Assembly (NCBI RefSeq): GCF_003116095.1
Contig: NZ_LGRA01000018.1
Span: 830,749 to 894,748 of the forward strand
Reading direction: 5' to 3'
From: Azospirillum sp. TSO35-2
GTDB lineage: Bacteria; Pseudomonadota; Alphaproteobacteria; Azospirillales; Azospirillaceae
DNA: 64,000 nucleotides
In this document: positions 52,832-62,324 of the stretch, in pieces
How positions within the stretch are numbered: position 1 is the first letter of the stretch
How the letters are laid out: each line of letters opens with the position of its first letter
The notes under the pieces: generated by a model
The model's database searches: none
What the model was told of the DNA's origin: nothing
What the model saw: only the letters and a program-made list of their open reading frames with translations
Program-made: the position numbers and the translations under genes

Positions 52832-54790
52832 ATGACGAACGCGCGACCCCGGACCCTGGTCCTGGCGGCCGCGGTGCTGGCGCTGGGCGGGACCGCCCCG
52901 GCCGCTGCCGCCCCGCCGCATCACGACGTCGAGTTGACGCTCGATCCCGCCGCCGGCACGCTGGAGGCGGTGGACCGGCTGACCCTGCCGGCCGGGCCGC
53001 AGGCGTTCCAACTCGACCCTGCCTTGACGGTGCGCGAGGCGCGCGCCGGTGAGCGCAGCCTCCCGGTCGAGCGGCGCGGCGCGCAGGTCCGGCTGACCGT
53101 GCCGCCGGACGGGGCGGTGACGGTCCGCTACGGCGGCCGGTTGCCGGGCTTCACCGGCGGGACCGGGCCGGCGCTCGACGCCGACGGCGCCTTCCTGCCG
53201 GGGCTGGCCGGCTGGCTGCCGGAGCTGCCGGCCGCTGGAGAGGAGCCGCCGACCTGGCGCCTGTCGGTGCGGCTGCCGGCCGCCTACGCCGTCGTCGCCA
53301 CCGGCCGGCTGGTGGAGGAGACACGGGACGCCGGCGGCACCCGCGCGGTGTATGAGGAGACGCGCAGCGTCGAGGAACCGTCGGTCTTCGCCGGCCCCTG
53401 GACGGTGGAGGAACGGCGGCCGGGCGGACTGCGCCTGCGGCTGTACCACCATCCGGAACAGGCGGGGCTGGCGGACGAGTATCTCGACCTGACCGCCCGG
53501 GCCATTGCCGGTTACGCCGCGCGCATCGGCCCCTATCCGTTCGACGGCTTCAGCATCGTCTCGGTGCCGCCGCCGGTCGGGCTGGGCTTTCCCGGGCTGA
53601 CCGCCATCGGCCGGGCGGTGCTGCCGCTGCCCTTCATCCGCAGCCAGTCGCTGACCCACGAGATCCTGCACAACTGGTGGGGCAACGGCGTGCGGGTGGG
53701 GGCGGGCGGCAACTGGGCCGAGGGGTTGACCACCTACATGGCCGATTATGCCGCGGCGCAGGCGCGCGATCCGGGCGCCGCGCGGGCGATGCGGCTCGAC
53801 TGGCTGCGCGACTACGCCGCCCTGCCGGCGGAGCGCGACCATCCGCTGACCGACTTCCGGGCCAAGGTCCATGACGCCTCGCAGATCGTCGGCTACGGCA
53901 AGGCGGCGATGCTGTTCCACATGCTGGAGGCGGAGATCGGCACGCCGGCCTTCGACGCGGGAATCCGCCGGTTCTGGAACGACCACGCCTTCCAGGCCGC
54001 CGGCTGGTCCGACCTGCGCCATGCCTTCGAGGCGGCGTCGGGCCGCGACCTCGGCGGCTTCTTCGCGCAATGGGTGGAGCGGCGCGGCGCGCCGATGCTG
54101 ACGCTGGTGGAGGCCCATGCCGAGGGGGACGGCGTTACCCTGACCCTGCGCCAGGACGCTTCCTATGCGCTGCCCTATGCCCTGGAGGTGCCGGTGCGGG
54201 TCGAGACGGCGGCGGGTGTCGAGGACCACCGCCTGCGGCTGGAGGGCCGGGAGGTGACGGTGCATCTGCCGAGCGGTGCGGCGCCGGTGGCGGTGACGGT
54301 CGACCCGGATTTCGACCTGTTCCGCCGCCTGAGCCCGGGCGAGGCGCCGCCGATCCTGCGCGACGTCACTCTGCAGCCCGGCGCCGAGCGGGTGATCGCG
54401 GCGGCCGGCGACGCCTCCGAAGCGGCGAAGGCGCTGGCCGGGCGGCTGATGGACGCGTCATCGACCGGAGGGGCCGCTGGCGGATCCGTGCCGCTGCTGC
54501 TGGTCGGCACCGACGCGGCGGTGACGCAGGCGCTCGCCCAACGCGGGCTGCCGCCGGTGCCGGTTGAACTGGCCGGGCGTGGCAGCGCGCGGGTGTGGGT
54601 GTCGCGCGCGGCGGATGGGCGGACGGCGCTGGTGGTGTCGGGTGCCGACGCCGACGCCCTGCGCGCGCTGCTGCGCCCCCTGCCGCATTACGGCCGACAG
54701 AGCTGGCTGGTGTTCGACGGCGCCAAGGCCGCCGACCGCGGCGTCTGGCCGGTCGGCGACAGCCCGTTGCGCCGGGTGGTGGGGCGGTAA
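52832..54790 (+). CDS. Exported M1-like metallopeptidase
   Basis: This 652-residue precursor has a signal peptide (about 1-26, ending AAA) and a beta-sandwich N-terminal domain like M1 aminopeptidases. The catalytic zinc motif HEILH is at residues 276-280, with the third ligand Glu297 in NWAEGLTTY; the spacing is HExxH-x16-E, two shorter than the usual x18. A C-terminal domain of about 250 residues follows. It acts outside the cytoplasm. The start is the ATG 49 bp after the oxidoreductase gene; the two could share a transcript. Confidence 0.88.
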   Translation: MTNARPRTLVLAAAVLALGGTAPAAAAPPHHDVELTLDPAAGTLEAVDRLTLPAGPQAFQLDPALTVREARAGERSLPVERRGAQVRLTVPPDGAVTVRYGGRLPGFTGGTGPALDADGAFLPGLAGWLPELPAAGEEPPTWRLSVRLPAAYAVVATGRLVEETRDAGGTRAVYEETRSVEEPSVFAGPWTVEERRPGGLRLRLYHHPEQAGLADEYLDLTARAIAGYAARIGPYPFDGFSIVSVPPPVGLGFPGLTAIGRAVLPLPFIRSQSLTHEILHNWWGNGVRVGAGGNWAEGLTTYMADYAAAQARDPGAARAMRLDWLRDYAALPAERDHPLTDFRAKVHDASQIVGYGKAAMLFHMLEAEIGTPAFDAGIRRFWNDHAFQAAGWSDLRHAFEAASGRDLGGFFAQWVERRGAPMLTLVEAHAEGDGVTLTLRQDASYALPYALEVPVRVETAAGVEDHRLRLEGREVTVHLPSGAAPVAVTVDPDFDLFRRLSPGEAPPILRDVTLQPGAERVIAAAGDASEAAKALAGRLMDASSTGGAAGGSVPLLLVGTDAAVTQALAQRGLPPVPVELAGRGSARVWVSRAADGRTALVVSGADADALRALLRPLPHYGRQSWLVFDGAKAADRGVWPVGDSPLRRVVGR

Positions 54791-54863
54791 CCCTCCCGCC
54801 GGGAGACTACCGCGTCCATAGATCTTCAGGCACCAATAAGTCACTGAAACCAAAGGTCCTTCC

Positions 54864-54947
54864 GTCATCCCCGCGGAGGCGGGGATCCAGGAAGCTCCGC
54901 GGATAGGCCGCTGAGCCGGCTGGATTCCCGCCTTCGCGGGAATGACG
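54864..54947. repeat. GTCATCCCCGCGGAGGCGGGG repeat element (copy 2 of 2)
   Basis: Same 84-bp layout as 14723-14806: ends GTCATCCCCGCGGAGGCGGG and CCCGCCTTCGCGGGAATGAC are inverted, with CAGGAAGC and GGCTGGAT blocks kept inside. The centre differs between the copies. It lies between two converging genes. Confidence 0.78.
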
Positions 54948-55014
54948 GCCGAAGAAGCCCATTGTTCTCAGTGCCCTGCTTCACCCTGAGCTGGGCACGC
55001 CGTGGCAGCCACCC

Positions 55015-56192
<1,178 letters not shown>

Positions 56193-56196
<4 letters not shown>

Positions 56197-56663
56197 CGGG
56201 GATTCTCCTGACAGGATTTGCACAGGCCGCGCACCTCGACGGTGGGGCGCTGGACGCGGAAGCCGCGCTCGGCCGCCGCGGCGTCGATGGCGGTGCCGAC
56301 CCGCGGGTCGTCGATCTCGGCGGCGTCGCCGCAGCCCTCGCACACCAGGAACTGCCCGGAATGGACGGCGCCGGGGTCGGCGCAGCCGACATAGGCGTTT
56401 AGCGACTCGATGCGGTGGACCAGCCCCTGTTCGACCAGGAACTCCAGCGCGCGGTAGACGGTCAGCGGCGCCGCCGCCTTGCCGTCCTGCTGGCTCAGGT
56501 CTTCCAGGATCGCGTAGGCGCCGCGCGGCCGGTGGCTGGACCACACCAGCTCCAGAACGCGGCGGCGCAACGCGGTCAGCCGGGCGCCGCGTTCGGCGCA
56601 CAGCGCCTCGGCGCGGGTGAGGGCGTCGGCGATGCAGTGTGTGTGGTCGTGGAGGGCGGACAT
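56193..56663 (-). CDS. zur: Zinc uptake regulator Zur (Fur family)
   Basis: Zur represses zinc-uptake genes when zinc is sufficient. The 156-residue protein has the Fur winged helix (about 20-90; LTVYRALEFLVEQGLVHRIE) and a dimer domain with the structural zinc pairs CEGC (about 108-111) and CKSC near the C-terminus. It is followed by a COG0523 zinc GTPase overlapping its stop. An inverted repeat of Zur-box type (56662-56684) covers its start codon, pointing to autoregulation. No Shine-Dalgarno is visible, so the mRNA may be leaderless or very short-leadered. Confidence 0.9.
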
Positions 56664-56684
56664 GACGTTACTTTATAACATCGT
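56662..56684. promoter_or_regulatory. Zur-type operator overlapping the zur start codon
   Basis: ATGACGTTA-CTTTA-TAACATCGT: the two 9-bp arms match in 7 of 9 positions, and the A/T-rich centre fits Fur/Zur-family boxes. The left end includes the zur ATG (56663-56661). Confidence 0.6.
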
Positions 56685-56732
56685 GCCCGCCGATGCAACG
56701 CGGCGTCCCGCCCCGGCATCGGATATGGGAAA

Positions 56733-56758
56733 GGGCGACCCCGCTGCCGGGGCCGCCC
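56733..56758 (-). terminator. Terminator-like hairpin in the phr-zur gap
   Basis: GGGCG-A-CCCCG and CGGGG-C-CGCCC surround a 4-nt loop. On the minus strand TTTCCC follows. It lies upstream of zur and downstream, in minus direction, of the photolyase gene, ending its transcript 160 bp past the stop. Confidence 0.55.
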
Positions 56759-56919
56759 TGCCGAGTGGCGATTCTTCTTGTTGCGGGGGAGGGACGCGTC
56801 GGTGGTGGGGACTGTCCACCGTCCTTCTTGGCCGCCGTCCTTCTTCGTTGCCGGTCAGCCTAGCCGGCCGCCGTGACTCTTTTGCCGCCGGCGCCGTGAC
56901 GCTTCGATGAAACCCGGTC

Positions 56920-58410
56920 TCAGGCCGCCGCCCCGTCGCCTTGGCCCTTCAGCACCCGGTATTGCTCCAGCGCCCGGTCGCGGGCGGCGCCGTGGTCGAC
57001 GATCGGCCGGGGGTAGTCGGTGCCCAGCCGCACCCCGGCCCGCGCCAGCACCTCGGCCGGGGCGGCCCAGGGCTGGTGGATCCAGCGCGGCGGCAGGCGG
57101 CCCAGCTCGGGGACATAGCGGCGGACATAGTCGCCCTGGGGGTCGAACTTCTCGCCCTGCAGCACCGGGTTGAAGACGCGGAAGAAGGGGGAGGCGTCGG
57201 CGCCGCAGCCGGCGACCCACTGCCAGTTGCCGGCGTTCTGGGCCAGGTCGGCGTCGACCAGCGTGTCCCAGAACCAGCGCTCCCCCACCTGCCAGGGCAG
57301 CAGCAGGTCCTTGACCAGGAAGGAGCCGACGACCATCCGCACGCGGTTGTGCATCCAGCCGGTCTCCCAGAGCTGCCGCATGCCGGCATCGACGATGGGG
57401 TAGCCGGTGCGGCCACGCTGCCATGCCGCCAGCCCCTCCGGATCGGCGCGCCAGGGGAAGGCGGCGAAGCGCTCGTCCAGCGGCTCCTCGGCCATGCGCG
57501 GGGCGTGGTGCAGCAGATGATGGTTGAACTCGCGCCAGCCGATCTCGCGCAGGAAGGCGTCGATGCCCGCCGCCAGCTCCGGCCGGGCGTCGGCGGCGTG
57601 GCGGGCGGCGTGCCAGACCTGCCGCGGTCCGATCTCGCCGAAGGCCAGATGGGGCGACAGGGCGGAGGTGCCGGCGCGGTCCGGCCGGTCGCGCTCCACC
57701 GGATAGGCGGCGACCGGCCCGTCGAGGAAGTCGGCGAGGTGCGACAGCGCCGCCGCCTCCCCCGGCACCCAGCGCTTGCGCAGCCCGGCGGCCCAATCGG
57801 GTTTGCCCGGCAGCAGGCCCCAGTCGTCGAGCGCGTCGCCGGCCGGCCGCTGCGCCGGGGCTGTCAGCTCGGCCGGGGCGCGGGTCGGCATCGGCGGGGT
57901 CAGCGTCGCGGCCAGATGGCGCCAGAACGGGGTGAAGACCTTGAACGGCCCGCCGCTCTTGTTGCGGATGGTCCAGGGCTCGGCGAGCAGGCCGGCGTTG
58001 AAGCTGCGGGCGTCGATGCCGCGCGCCCTCAGCCGCTCCTTGATCGCCGCGTCGCGGGCGACCTGGGCGGGGGCGTAGCGCCGGTTCCACAGCACGCAGC
58101 CGGCCCCCGTCTCGGCGATCAGCGCGTCGAGCACCGCCCCCGGTTCGCCCCGGCGCAGCAGCAGGGGTGCGCCATGGCGGACGCAGGCGGTGCCCAGCCG
58201 CTCCAGGCTGCCGTGCAGCCACCAGCGCGAGGCGCCGCCGAGCGGCCAGGGATCGCCCGCCGCCTCCTCCAGGATGTAGAGCGGGATGACCGGCGCACCG
58301 CCATGCGCCGCGGCGGTCAGCGCCGGGTTGTCGGCGAGCCGCAGGTCGTTGCGGAACCAGACGATGACGGGGGCGGCGGGGTTGGCATCGGCGGTGGGCT
58401 GGCTGGGCAT
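56920..58410 (-). CDS. phr: Deoxyribodipyrimidine photolyase
   Basis: Photolyase splits UV-made cyclobutane pyrimidine dimers using blue light. The 496-residue class I protein opens IVWFRNDLRLADNPAL (antenna-binding Rossmann domain, 1-130) and has the FAD domain with GRTGYPIVDAGMRQLWETGWMHNR, WFWDTLVDADLAQNAGNWQWVAG and FNPVLQGEKFDP, including the tryptophan chain. The C-terminus is short. It lies 67 bp downstream of pdeM on the same strand; with pdeM and the helicase it makes a DNA-repair group. Confidence 0.95.
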   Translation of the reverse strand: MPSQPTADANPAAPVIVWFRNDLRLADNPALTAAAHGGAPVIPLYILEEAAGDPWPLGGASRWWLHGSLERLGTACVRHGAPLLLRRGEPGAVLDALIAETGAGCVLWNRRYAPAQVARDAAIKERLRARGIDARSFNAGLLAEPWTIRNKSGGPFKVFTPFWRHLAATLTPPMPTRAPAELTAPAQRPAGDALDDWGLLPGKPDWAAGLRKRWVPGEAAALSHLADFLDGPVAAYPVERDRPDRAGTSALSPHLAFGEIGPRQVWHAARHAADARPELAAGIDAFLREIGWREFNHHLLHHAPRMAEEPLDERFAAFPWRADPEGLAAWQRGRTGYPIVDAGMRQLWETGWMHNRVRMVVGSFLVKDLLLPWQVGERWFWDTLVDADLAQNAGNWQWVAGCGADASPFFRVFNPVLQGEKFDPQGDYVRRYVPELGRLPPRWIHQPWAAPAEVLARAGVRLGTDYPRPIVDHGAARDRALEQYRVLKGQGDGAAA

Positions 58411-58477
58411 GCGGCGGCTCGATCGAGGTCCATCAGACGCCTTTGATATAGGCCGCGCTCACGCTTCGGCCAGCGGG

Positions 58478-59230
58478 TCAGCGCGCGCGGTCCGGCGACA
58501 ATCGGCCGCTGGGGAAGCGGTAGACCCGGCCGCGCACGGTCAGCAGCACCTCGAACCCCGGCGCCAGCAGGCCGTCGAAGGCCGGGTCGAGCACGTTCAG
58601 CCCGCCGGTGAAGCTGCCGAAGGCCGGCAGGATCAGCTTGGCGCCGTCCTGGGCGAAGCAGCGCTCGCGCACCCGCCGGCCACCCAGCGCCAGCGCCGCG
58701 GCGGGGTGCAGATGGCCCGACAGCTCGCCCACCGCGCCCGGCTGCGCCTCGTGTCGGAAGGTGAGGGGGCCGAGCGTCAGCTCCGCCACCACCCGGCCGC
58801 CCAGCCCCTGCGGCGGGTCGGGGTCGTGGTTGCCGGTGATCCACACCCAGTCCGCGGCGGCGGTCAGCCCGCGCAGCCGCTCGACATCGGCAGGGTCCAT
58901 CCGCTCGGCGGCGCGGCGGTCGTGGAAGCTGTCGCCCAGGCACAGCACCCGCGCCGGCCGGTCGCGGGCGATCAGCGCGCCCAGCCGCTCCAGCGTCGCC
59001 TGCGTGTCGTAGGGCGGCAGCATCCGCCCGCGCGCGGCAAAGGCCGACCCCTTTTCCAGATGCAGGTCGGCGACCGCCAGAACCCCTTCCGCCGGCCACA
59101 GCAGCGCGCCGGACGCATCGGCGAGCAGCGCCGCCCCGCACAAGGCGACGGCGGCGCGGCTGTCGTCGGTACGACAGGAAGGCGGGGCGGATTGGGGGGA
59201 AGCCGACAAGGTTCGTTTACCTCCGATCAT
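58478..59230 (-). CDS. pdeM: Ligase-associated DNA-repair endonuclease PdeM
   Basis: PdeM is a calcineurin-like metallophosphoesterase found with an ATP-dependent ligase, a ligase-associated exonuclease and a DEXH helicase in many bacteria. The 250-residue protein has the metal motifs VADLHLEKGSAFA, LGDSFHD, TGNHDPDP and GHLHPA. Here the helicase gene lies upstream on the same strand, but a divergent ferredoxin gene separates them, and no ligase or exonuclease gene is in the window. Its 5' codons contain a NifA-type site for that ferredoxin gene. Confidence 0.93.
   Translation of the reverse strand: MIGGKRTLSASPQSAPPSCRTDDSRAAVALCGAALLADASGALLWPAEGVLAVADLHLEKGSAFAARGRMLPPYDTQATLERLGALIARDRPARVLCLGDSFHDRRAAERMDPADVERLRGLTAAADWVWITGNHDPDPPQGLGGRVVAELTLGPLTFRHEAQPGAVGELSGHLHPAAALALGGRRVRERCFAQDGAKLILPAFGSFTGGLNVLDPAFDGLLAPGFEVLLTVRGRVYRFPSGRLSPDRAR
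59161..59176. promoter_or_regulatory. NifA-type upstream activator site (TGT-N10-ACA)
   Basis: TGTCGT-CGGT-ACGACA: matches TGT-N10-ACA exactly and is a perfect 6+6 palindrome. Its centre is about 119 bp before the expected start of the ferredoxin transcript, within the range normal for NifA sites. It lies inside the first codons of pdeM. Confidence 0.6.
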
Positions 59231-59261
59231 CGGAAACGGCCCATAACCTTATGAATTGTGT

Positions 59262-59277
59262 GGGCATGGCGATTGCA
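59262..59277 (+). promoter_or_regulatory. Sigma-54 -24/-12 promoter of the ferredoxin gene
   Basis: GGGCATG-GCGA-TTGCA. Against TGGCAYR-N4-TTGCW only the first base differs; the essential GG (59263-59264) and GC (59275-59276) are 10 bp apart. Transcription would start near 59288. Confidence 0.7.
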
Positions 59278-59339
59278 CGAGGGCTGGCCGGCCGTCGCGG
59301 AGGCGCGGCGGGCCCATAACCACACCCGGAGGACCACCC

Positions 59340-59723
59340 ATGGCCACAGTGACGTTTGCCGGCCTCAACATGGACAAGGACAAGACGGTCTACGCCGTTG
59401 CCGGCGACACCGGCACCTTGCTGGCGCTGGCGAAGGCGAACAACATCCCGATCCCGTTCCAGTGCCAGGACGGCGAGTGCGGCTCCTGCGTGGTGAAGGT
59501 CACCCATCTCGACGCCAAGACGCCGATGGCGATCGACCTGACGGAGAAGGAGAAGGTCACGCTGTCGATCAACGGCAAGCTGACCAAGGAGTTGGTGGAG
59601 GCGGCGGAGAACGCCCACCGTCCGCCGCCCCACCGTCTGGCCTGCCAGTTCATCGTCCGCGACGAGAACATCCGCGTCGAGTTCAGCGGCGAGCCGGGCG
59701 TCGAGCCGGACTTGCGCAAGTAA
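59340..59723 (+). CDS. [2Fe-2S] ferredoxin, Shethna/FeSII-like
   Basis: This 127-residue plant-type ferredoxin has cluster ligands Cys42, Cys47, Cys50 (QCQDGECGSC) and Cys102 (RLACQ). From memory its layout follows the FeSII (Shethna II) protein of Azotobacter: N-terminus MATVTFAG, IPFQCQDGECGSCVVKVTHLD, an insertion with many charged residues (66-95), PPPHRLACQFIV and VEFSGEPG. FeSII binds nitrogenase under oxygen stress and shields it. A sigma-54 promoter and a NifA-type site lie upstream, which would fit control with nitrogen fixation. SD GGAGGA is 7 nt before the ATG. It is inserted between pdeM and the helicase gene on the other strand. An ordinary electron carrier is the alternative. 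Confidence 0.88.
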   Translation: MATVTFAGLNMDKDKTVYAVAGDTGTLLALAKANNIPIPFQCQDGECGSCVVKVTHLDAKTPMAIDLTEKEKVTLSINGKLTKELVEAAENAHRPPPHRLACQFIVRDENIRVEFSGEPGVEPDLRK

Positions 59724-59746
59724 ACCGGTGCAGCGCGGGGGCGGCG

Positions 59747-62260
59747 TCACAGGCTGAGCCGCCCCTGTTCCGGCTTGCGCTTCGAAGACGCCTTGCCCGG
59801 TGACGCCGCGTCCGGCGGGGCCAGCTCCGGCATCGCCTCGGCGATCAGTTCGGCCTCGGCGGCGGCGAGCAGCTCGTCGGTGGCGCTGCCCTCCACCCGC
59901 TCGCGGCCGATCTCCAGGATCACCGGCACCGCCAGCGGCGAGATGCGGTCGAGGTCCTTGTGGGCGATGCGCCCGCGCACCCGCGCCAGGAAATCGGACA
60001 GCCGGCGGATGTCGGTCAGCCCGCCGGCCGCGTCGGCCCGGGTCGCCCGCAGCAGCACATGGCCGGGGTCGTGCTTGCGCAGCACGTCGTAGATCAGGTC
60101 GGACGAGAAGGTGACCTGCCGGCCGGTCTTCTCCTGCCCGGGATGGCGGCGGTCGATCACCCCGGCGATCAGCGCCACGTTGCGGAAGGTCCGGCGCAGC
60201 ATCGACGATTCGTCCATCCAGGCTTCCAGGTCGTCGCCCAGCATGTCCTGGTCGAACAGCGCGTCCATGTCCGTGGGAGAGCGCAGCGACCACACCGCCA
60301 GCACATAGTCGGTGGCGACGAAGCCCAGCGGCCCCAGCGAGAGGCGCTCCATCCGCCGGGTCAGCAGCATGCCCAGCGTCTGGTGGGCATTGCGCCCCTC
60401 GAAGGCGTAGGCGACGAGGAAGCGCTTGCCGGCCTTGGGAAAGGTCTCCACCAGCAGCCCGTCGCGCGCCGGCAGGACCGAGCGGTAGCGCTGCAGCCGC
60501 AGCCATTCCTGCACATCCTCCGGCAGGCCGTCCCACTGGCGCGGATCGGCCAGCATGCCGCGCACGCGGTCGGCCAGATGGGTGGTCAGCGGCAGCCGGC
60601 CGCCGGCGTAGGCGGGAACCTTCGGGTCGCCGCTGCCGCCCTTGGCGACCTGCGCCTCCATCTCGCGCACGCCGAGGAACTTCAGAAGCTGGCCGGCGAA
60701 CAGGAAGGTGTCGCCGGGGGTCAGTCCCTGGATGAAATACTCCTCCACCTCGCCCAGCACCGGGCCGCGGTTCAGGCGGACGCGCAGCAGCGCCTCCTGC
60801 GTGATGGTGCCGACGTTCATGCGGTACTGCCGCGCCACCGCCGGCGCCGCCACCGTCATCCGCCCGTCCTCGCGCAGGGTCAGCCGCTGGAACCGCTCGT
60901 AGGCGCCGAGCGCGTAGCCGCCGGTGGTGACGAAATCCAGCACGTCGTCGAACTCGTCGCGGGTCATCGCCGCGTAAGGGGCGGCGGCGATCACCTCCTC
61001 ATAGAGGTCGTCGGGGCGGAACGGGGCGGCGCAGGCCATGCCCAGGATGTGCTGGGCCAGCACGTCGAGCCCGCCCGGCCGCGGCGCCTCGCCGTCCAGC
61101 GTGTGGTCGTGCACCGCCTCCAGCGCGGCGCGGCATTCCAGCACCTCGAACCGGTTGGCGGGGACCAGCAGGGCGCGGCTCGGCTCGTCCAGCCGGTGGT
61201 TGGCGCGGCCGATGCGCTGGACCAGTCGGCTCGACCCCTTCGGCGCGCCGATCTGCACGACGAGGTCGACCGCCGCCCAGTCGATGCCGAGGTCGAGCGA
61301 CGAGGTGGCGACCACCGCCCGCAGCTCGCCGCGCGCCATGGCACCCTCGACCTTGCGGCGCTGCTCCACCGCCAGCGAGCCGTGGTGCAGCGCGATCGGC
61401 AGATTGTCGTCGTTGACCCGCCACAGCGCCTGGAACACCAGCTCGGCCTGGGCGCGGGTGTTGACGAACAGCAGGGTGGTGCGCTGCTGGAGGATGCGGG
61501 CGTAGATCTCCTTCATGGCGTGCATCGCCATGTGGCCGGCCCACGGCACCCGTTCCTGGGAGGTCAGGATCTCCACCTCCGCCTGCGCGCCGGAGCGGCC
61601 GAGGACGAGGCGCACGTCGTCGTCCGCCGTCCCATCATGCCGGCCGCGGCGCGACAGCCACGCCAGCAGCCGGTCCGGCTCCGCCACCGTGGCCGACAGC
61701 CCGACCCGCCGGGCGGCGGGGGCCAGCCGCGACAGCCGCGCCAGCCCCAGCGCCAGCAGGTCGCCGCGCTTGGTGCCGGCCAGCGCGTGCAACTCGTCGA
61801 TGATGACGCAGCGAAGGCCGCGGAACAGCCGGTCGGCGTCGGAATAGGACAGCAGCAGCGCCAAGCTTTCCGGCGTGGTCATCAGCATGTGCGGCGGGTG
61901 GGCGCGCTGGCGCCGGCGCTTGGCCTCCGGCGTGTCGCCGGTGCGGGTCTCCGCCCGGATCGGCAGCCGCATCTCGGCGATCGGCGTTTCCAGGTTGCGC
62001 TGGATGTCGACCGCCAGCGCCTTCAGCGGCGAGATGTAGAGGGTGTGCAGCCCGTCGCGCGGCCGTTCCGCCAGCTCGATCAGCGAGGGCAGGAAGCCGG
62101 CCAGCGTCTTGCCGCCGCCGGTCGGCGCGACCAGCAGCGCGCTCTCCCCCCGCTCCGCCGCCTCGACCATGGCGATCTGGTGCGGGTGCGGCGCCCAGCC
62201 GCGCGACCGGAACCACGCGGCCACGTTGGGTGGGATCAGGGTGGGGGAGGGGGCATCCAT
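59747..62260 (-). CDS. Ligase-associated DEXH-box helicase (Lhr-type)
   Basis: This 837-residue SF2 helicase has Walker A APTGGGKTLAG, YISPLKALAVD, MLMTTPESLALLL, DEXH as IIDELHAL, then domain 2 with LFVNTRAQAEL, SSLDLGIDWAAVDLVVQ and QRIGRANHR. The length and C-terminal winged-helix/beta-barrel part match the Lhr core-like proteins annotated as ligase-associated. The start is ATG 62260; no strong Shine-Dalgarno is visible. Its stop is 23 bp from the ferredoxin stop, converging. Confidence 0.94.
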   Translation of the reverse strand: MDAPSPTLIPPNVAAWFRSRGWAPHPHQIAMVEAAERGESALLVAPTGGGKTLAGFLPSLIELAERPRDGLHTLYISPLKALAVDIQRNLETPIAEMRLPIRAETRTGDTPEAKRRRQRAHPPHMLMTTPESLALLLSYSDADRLFRGLRCVIIDELHALAGTKRGDLLALGLARLSRLAPAARRVGLSATVAEPDRLLAWLSRRGRHDGTADDDVRLVLGRSGAQAEVEILTSQERVPWAGHMAMHAMKEIYARILQQRTTLLFVNTRAQAELVFQALWRVNDDNLPIALHHGSLAVEQRRKVEGAMARGELRAVVATSSLDLGIDWAAVDLVVQIGAPKGSSRLVQRIGRANHRLDEPSRALLVPANRFEVLECRAALEAVHDHTLDGEAPRPGGLDVLAQHILGMACAAPFRPDDLYEEVIAAAPYAAMTRDEFDDVLDFVTTGGYALGAYERFQRLTLREDGRMTVAAPAVARQYRMNVGTITQEALLRVRLNRGPVLGEVEEYFIQGLTPGDTFLFAGQLLKFLGVREMEAQVAKGGSGDPKVPAYAGGRLPLTTHLADRVRGMLADPRQWDGLPEDVQEWLRLQRYRSVLPARDGLLVETFPKAGKRFLVAYAFEGRNAHQTLGMLLTRRMERLSLGPLGFVATDYVLAVWSLRSPTDMDALFDQDMLGDDLEAWMDESSMLRRTFRNVALIAGVIDRRHPGQEKTGRQVTFSSDLIYDVLRKHDPGHVLLRATRADAAGGLTDIRRLSDFLARVRGRIAHKDLDRISPLAVPVILEIGRERVEGSATDELLAAAEAELIAEAMPELAPPDAASPGKASSKRKPEQGRLSL

Positions 62261-62324
62261 GGCCGTCGGACTGTAACGGATCGCCCGGAACGGAGGAAGA
62301 ACGATGTGGGCGAGGGGGCGTCGC

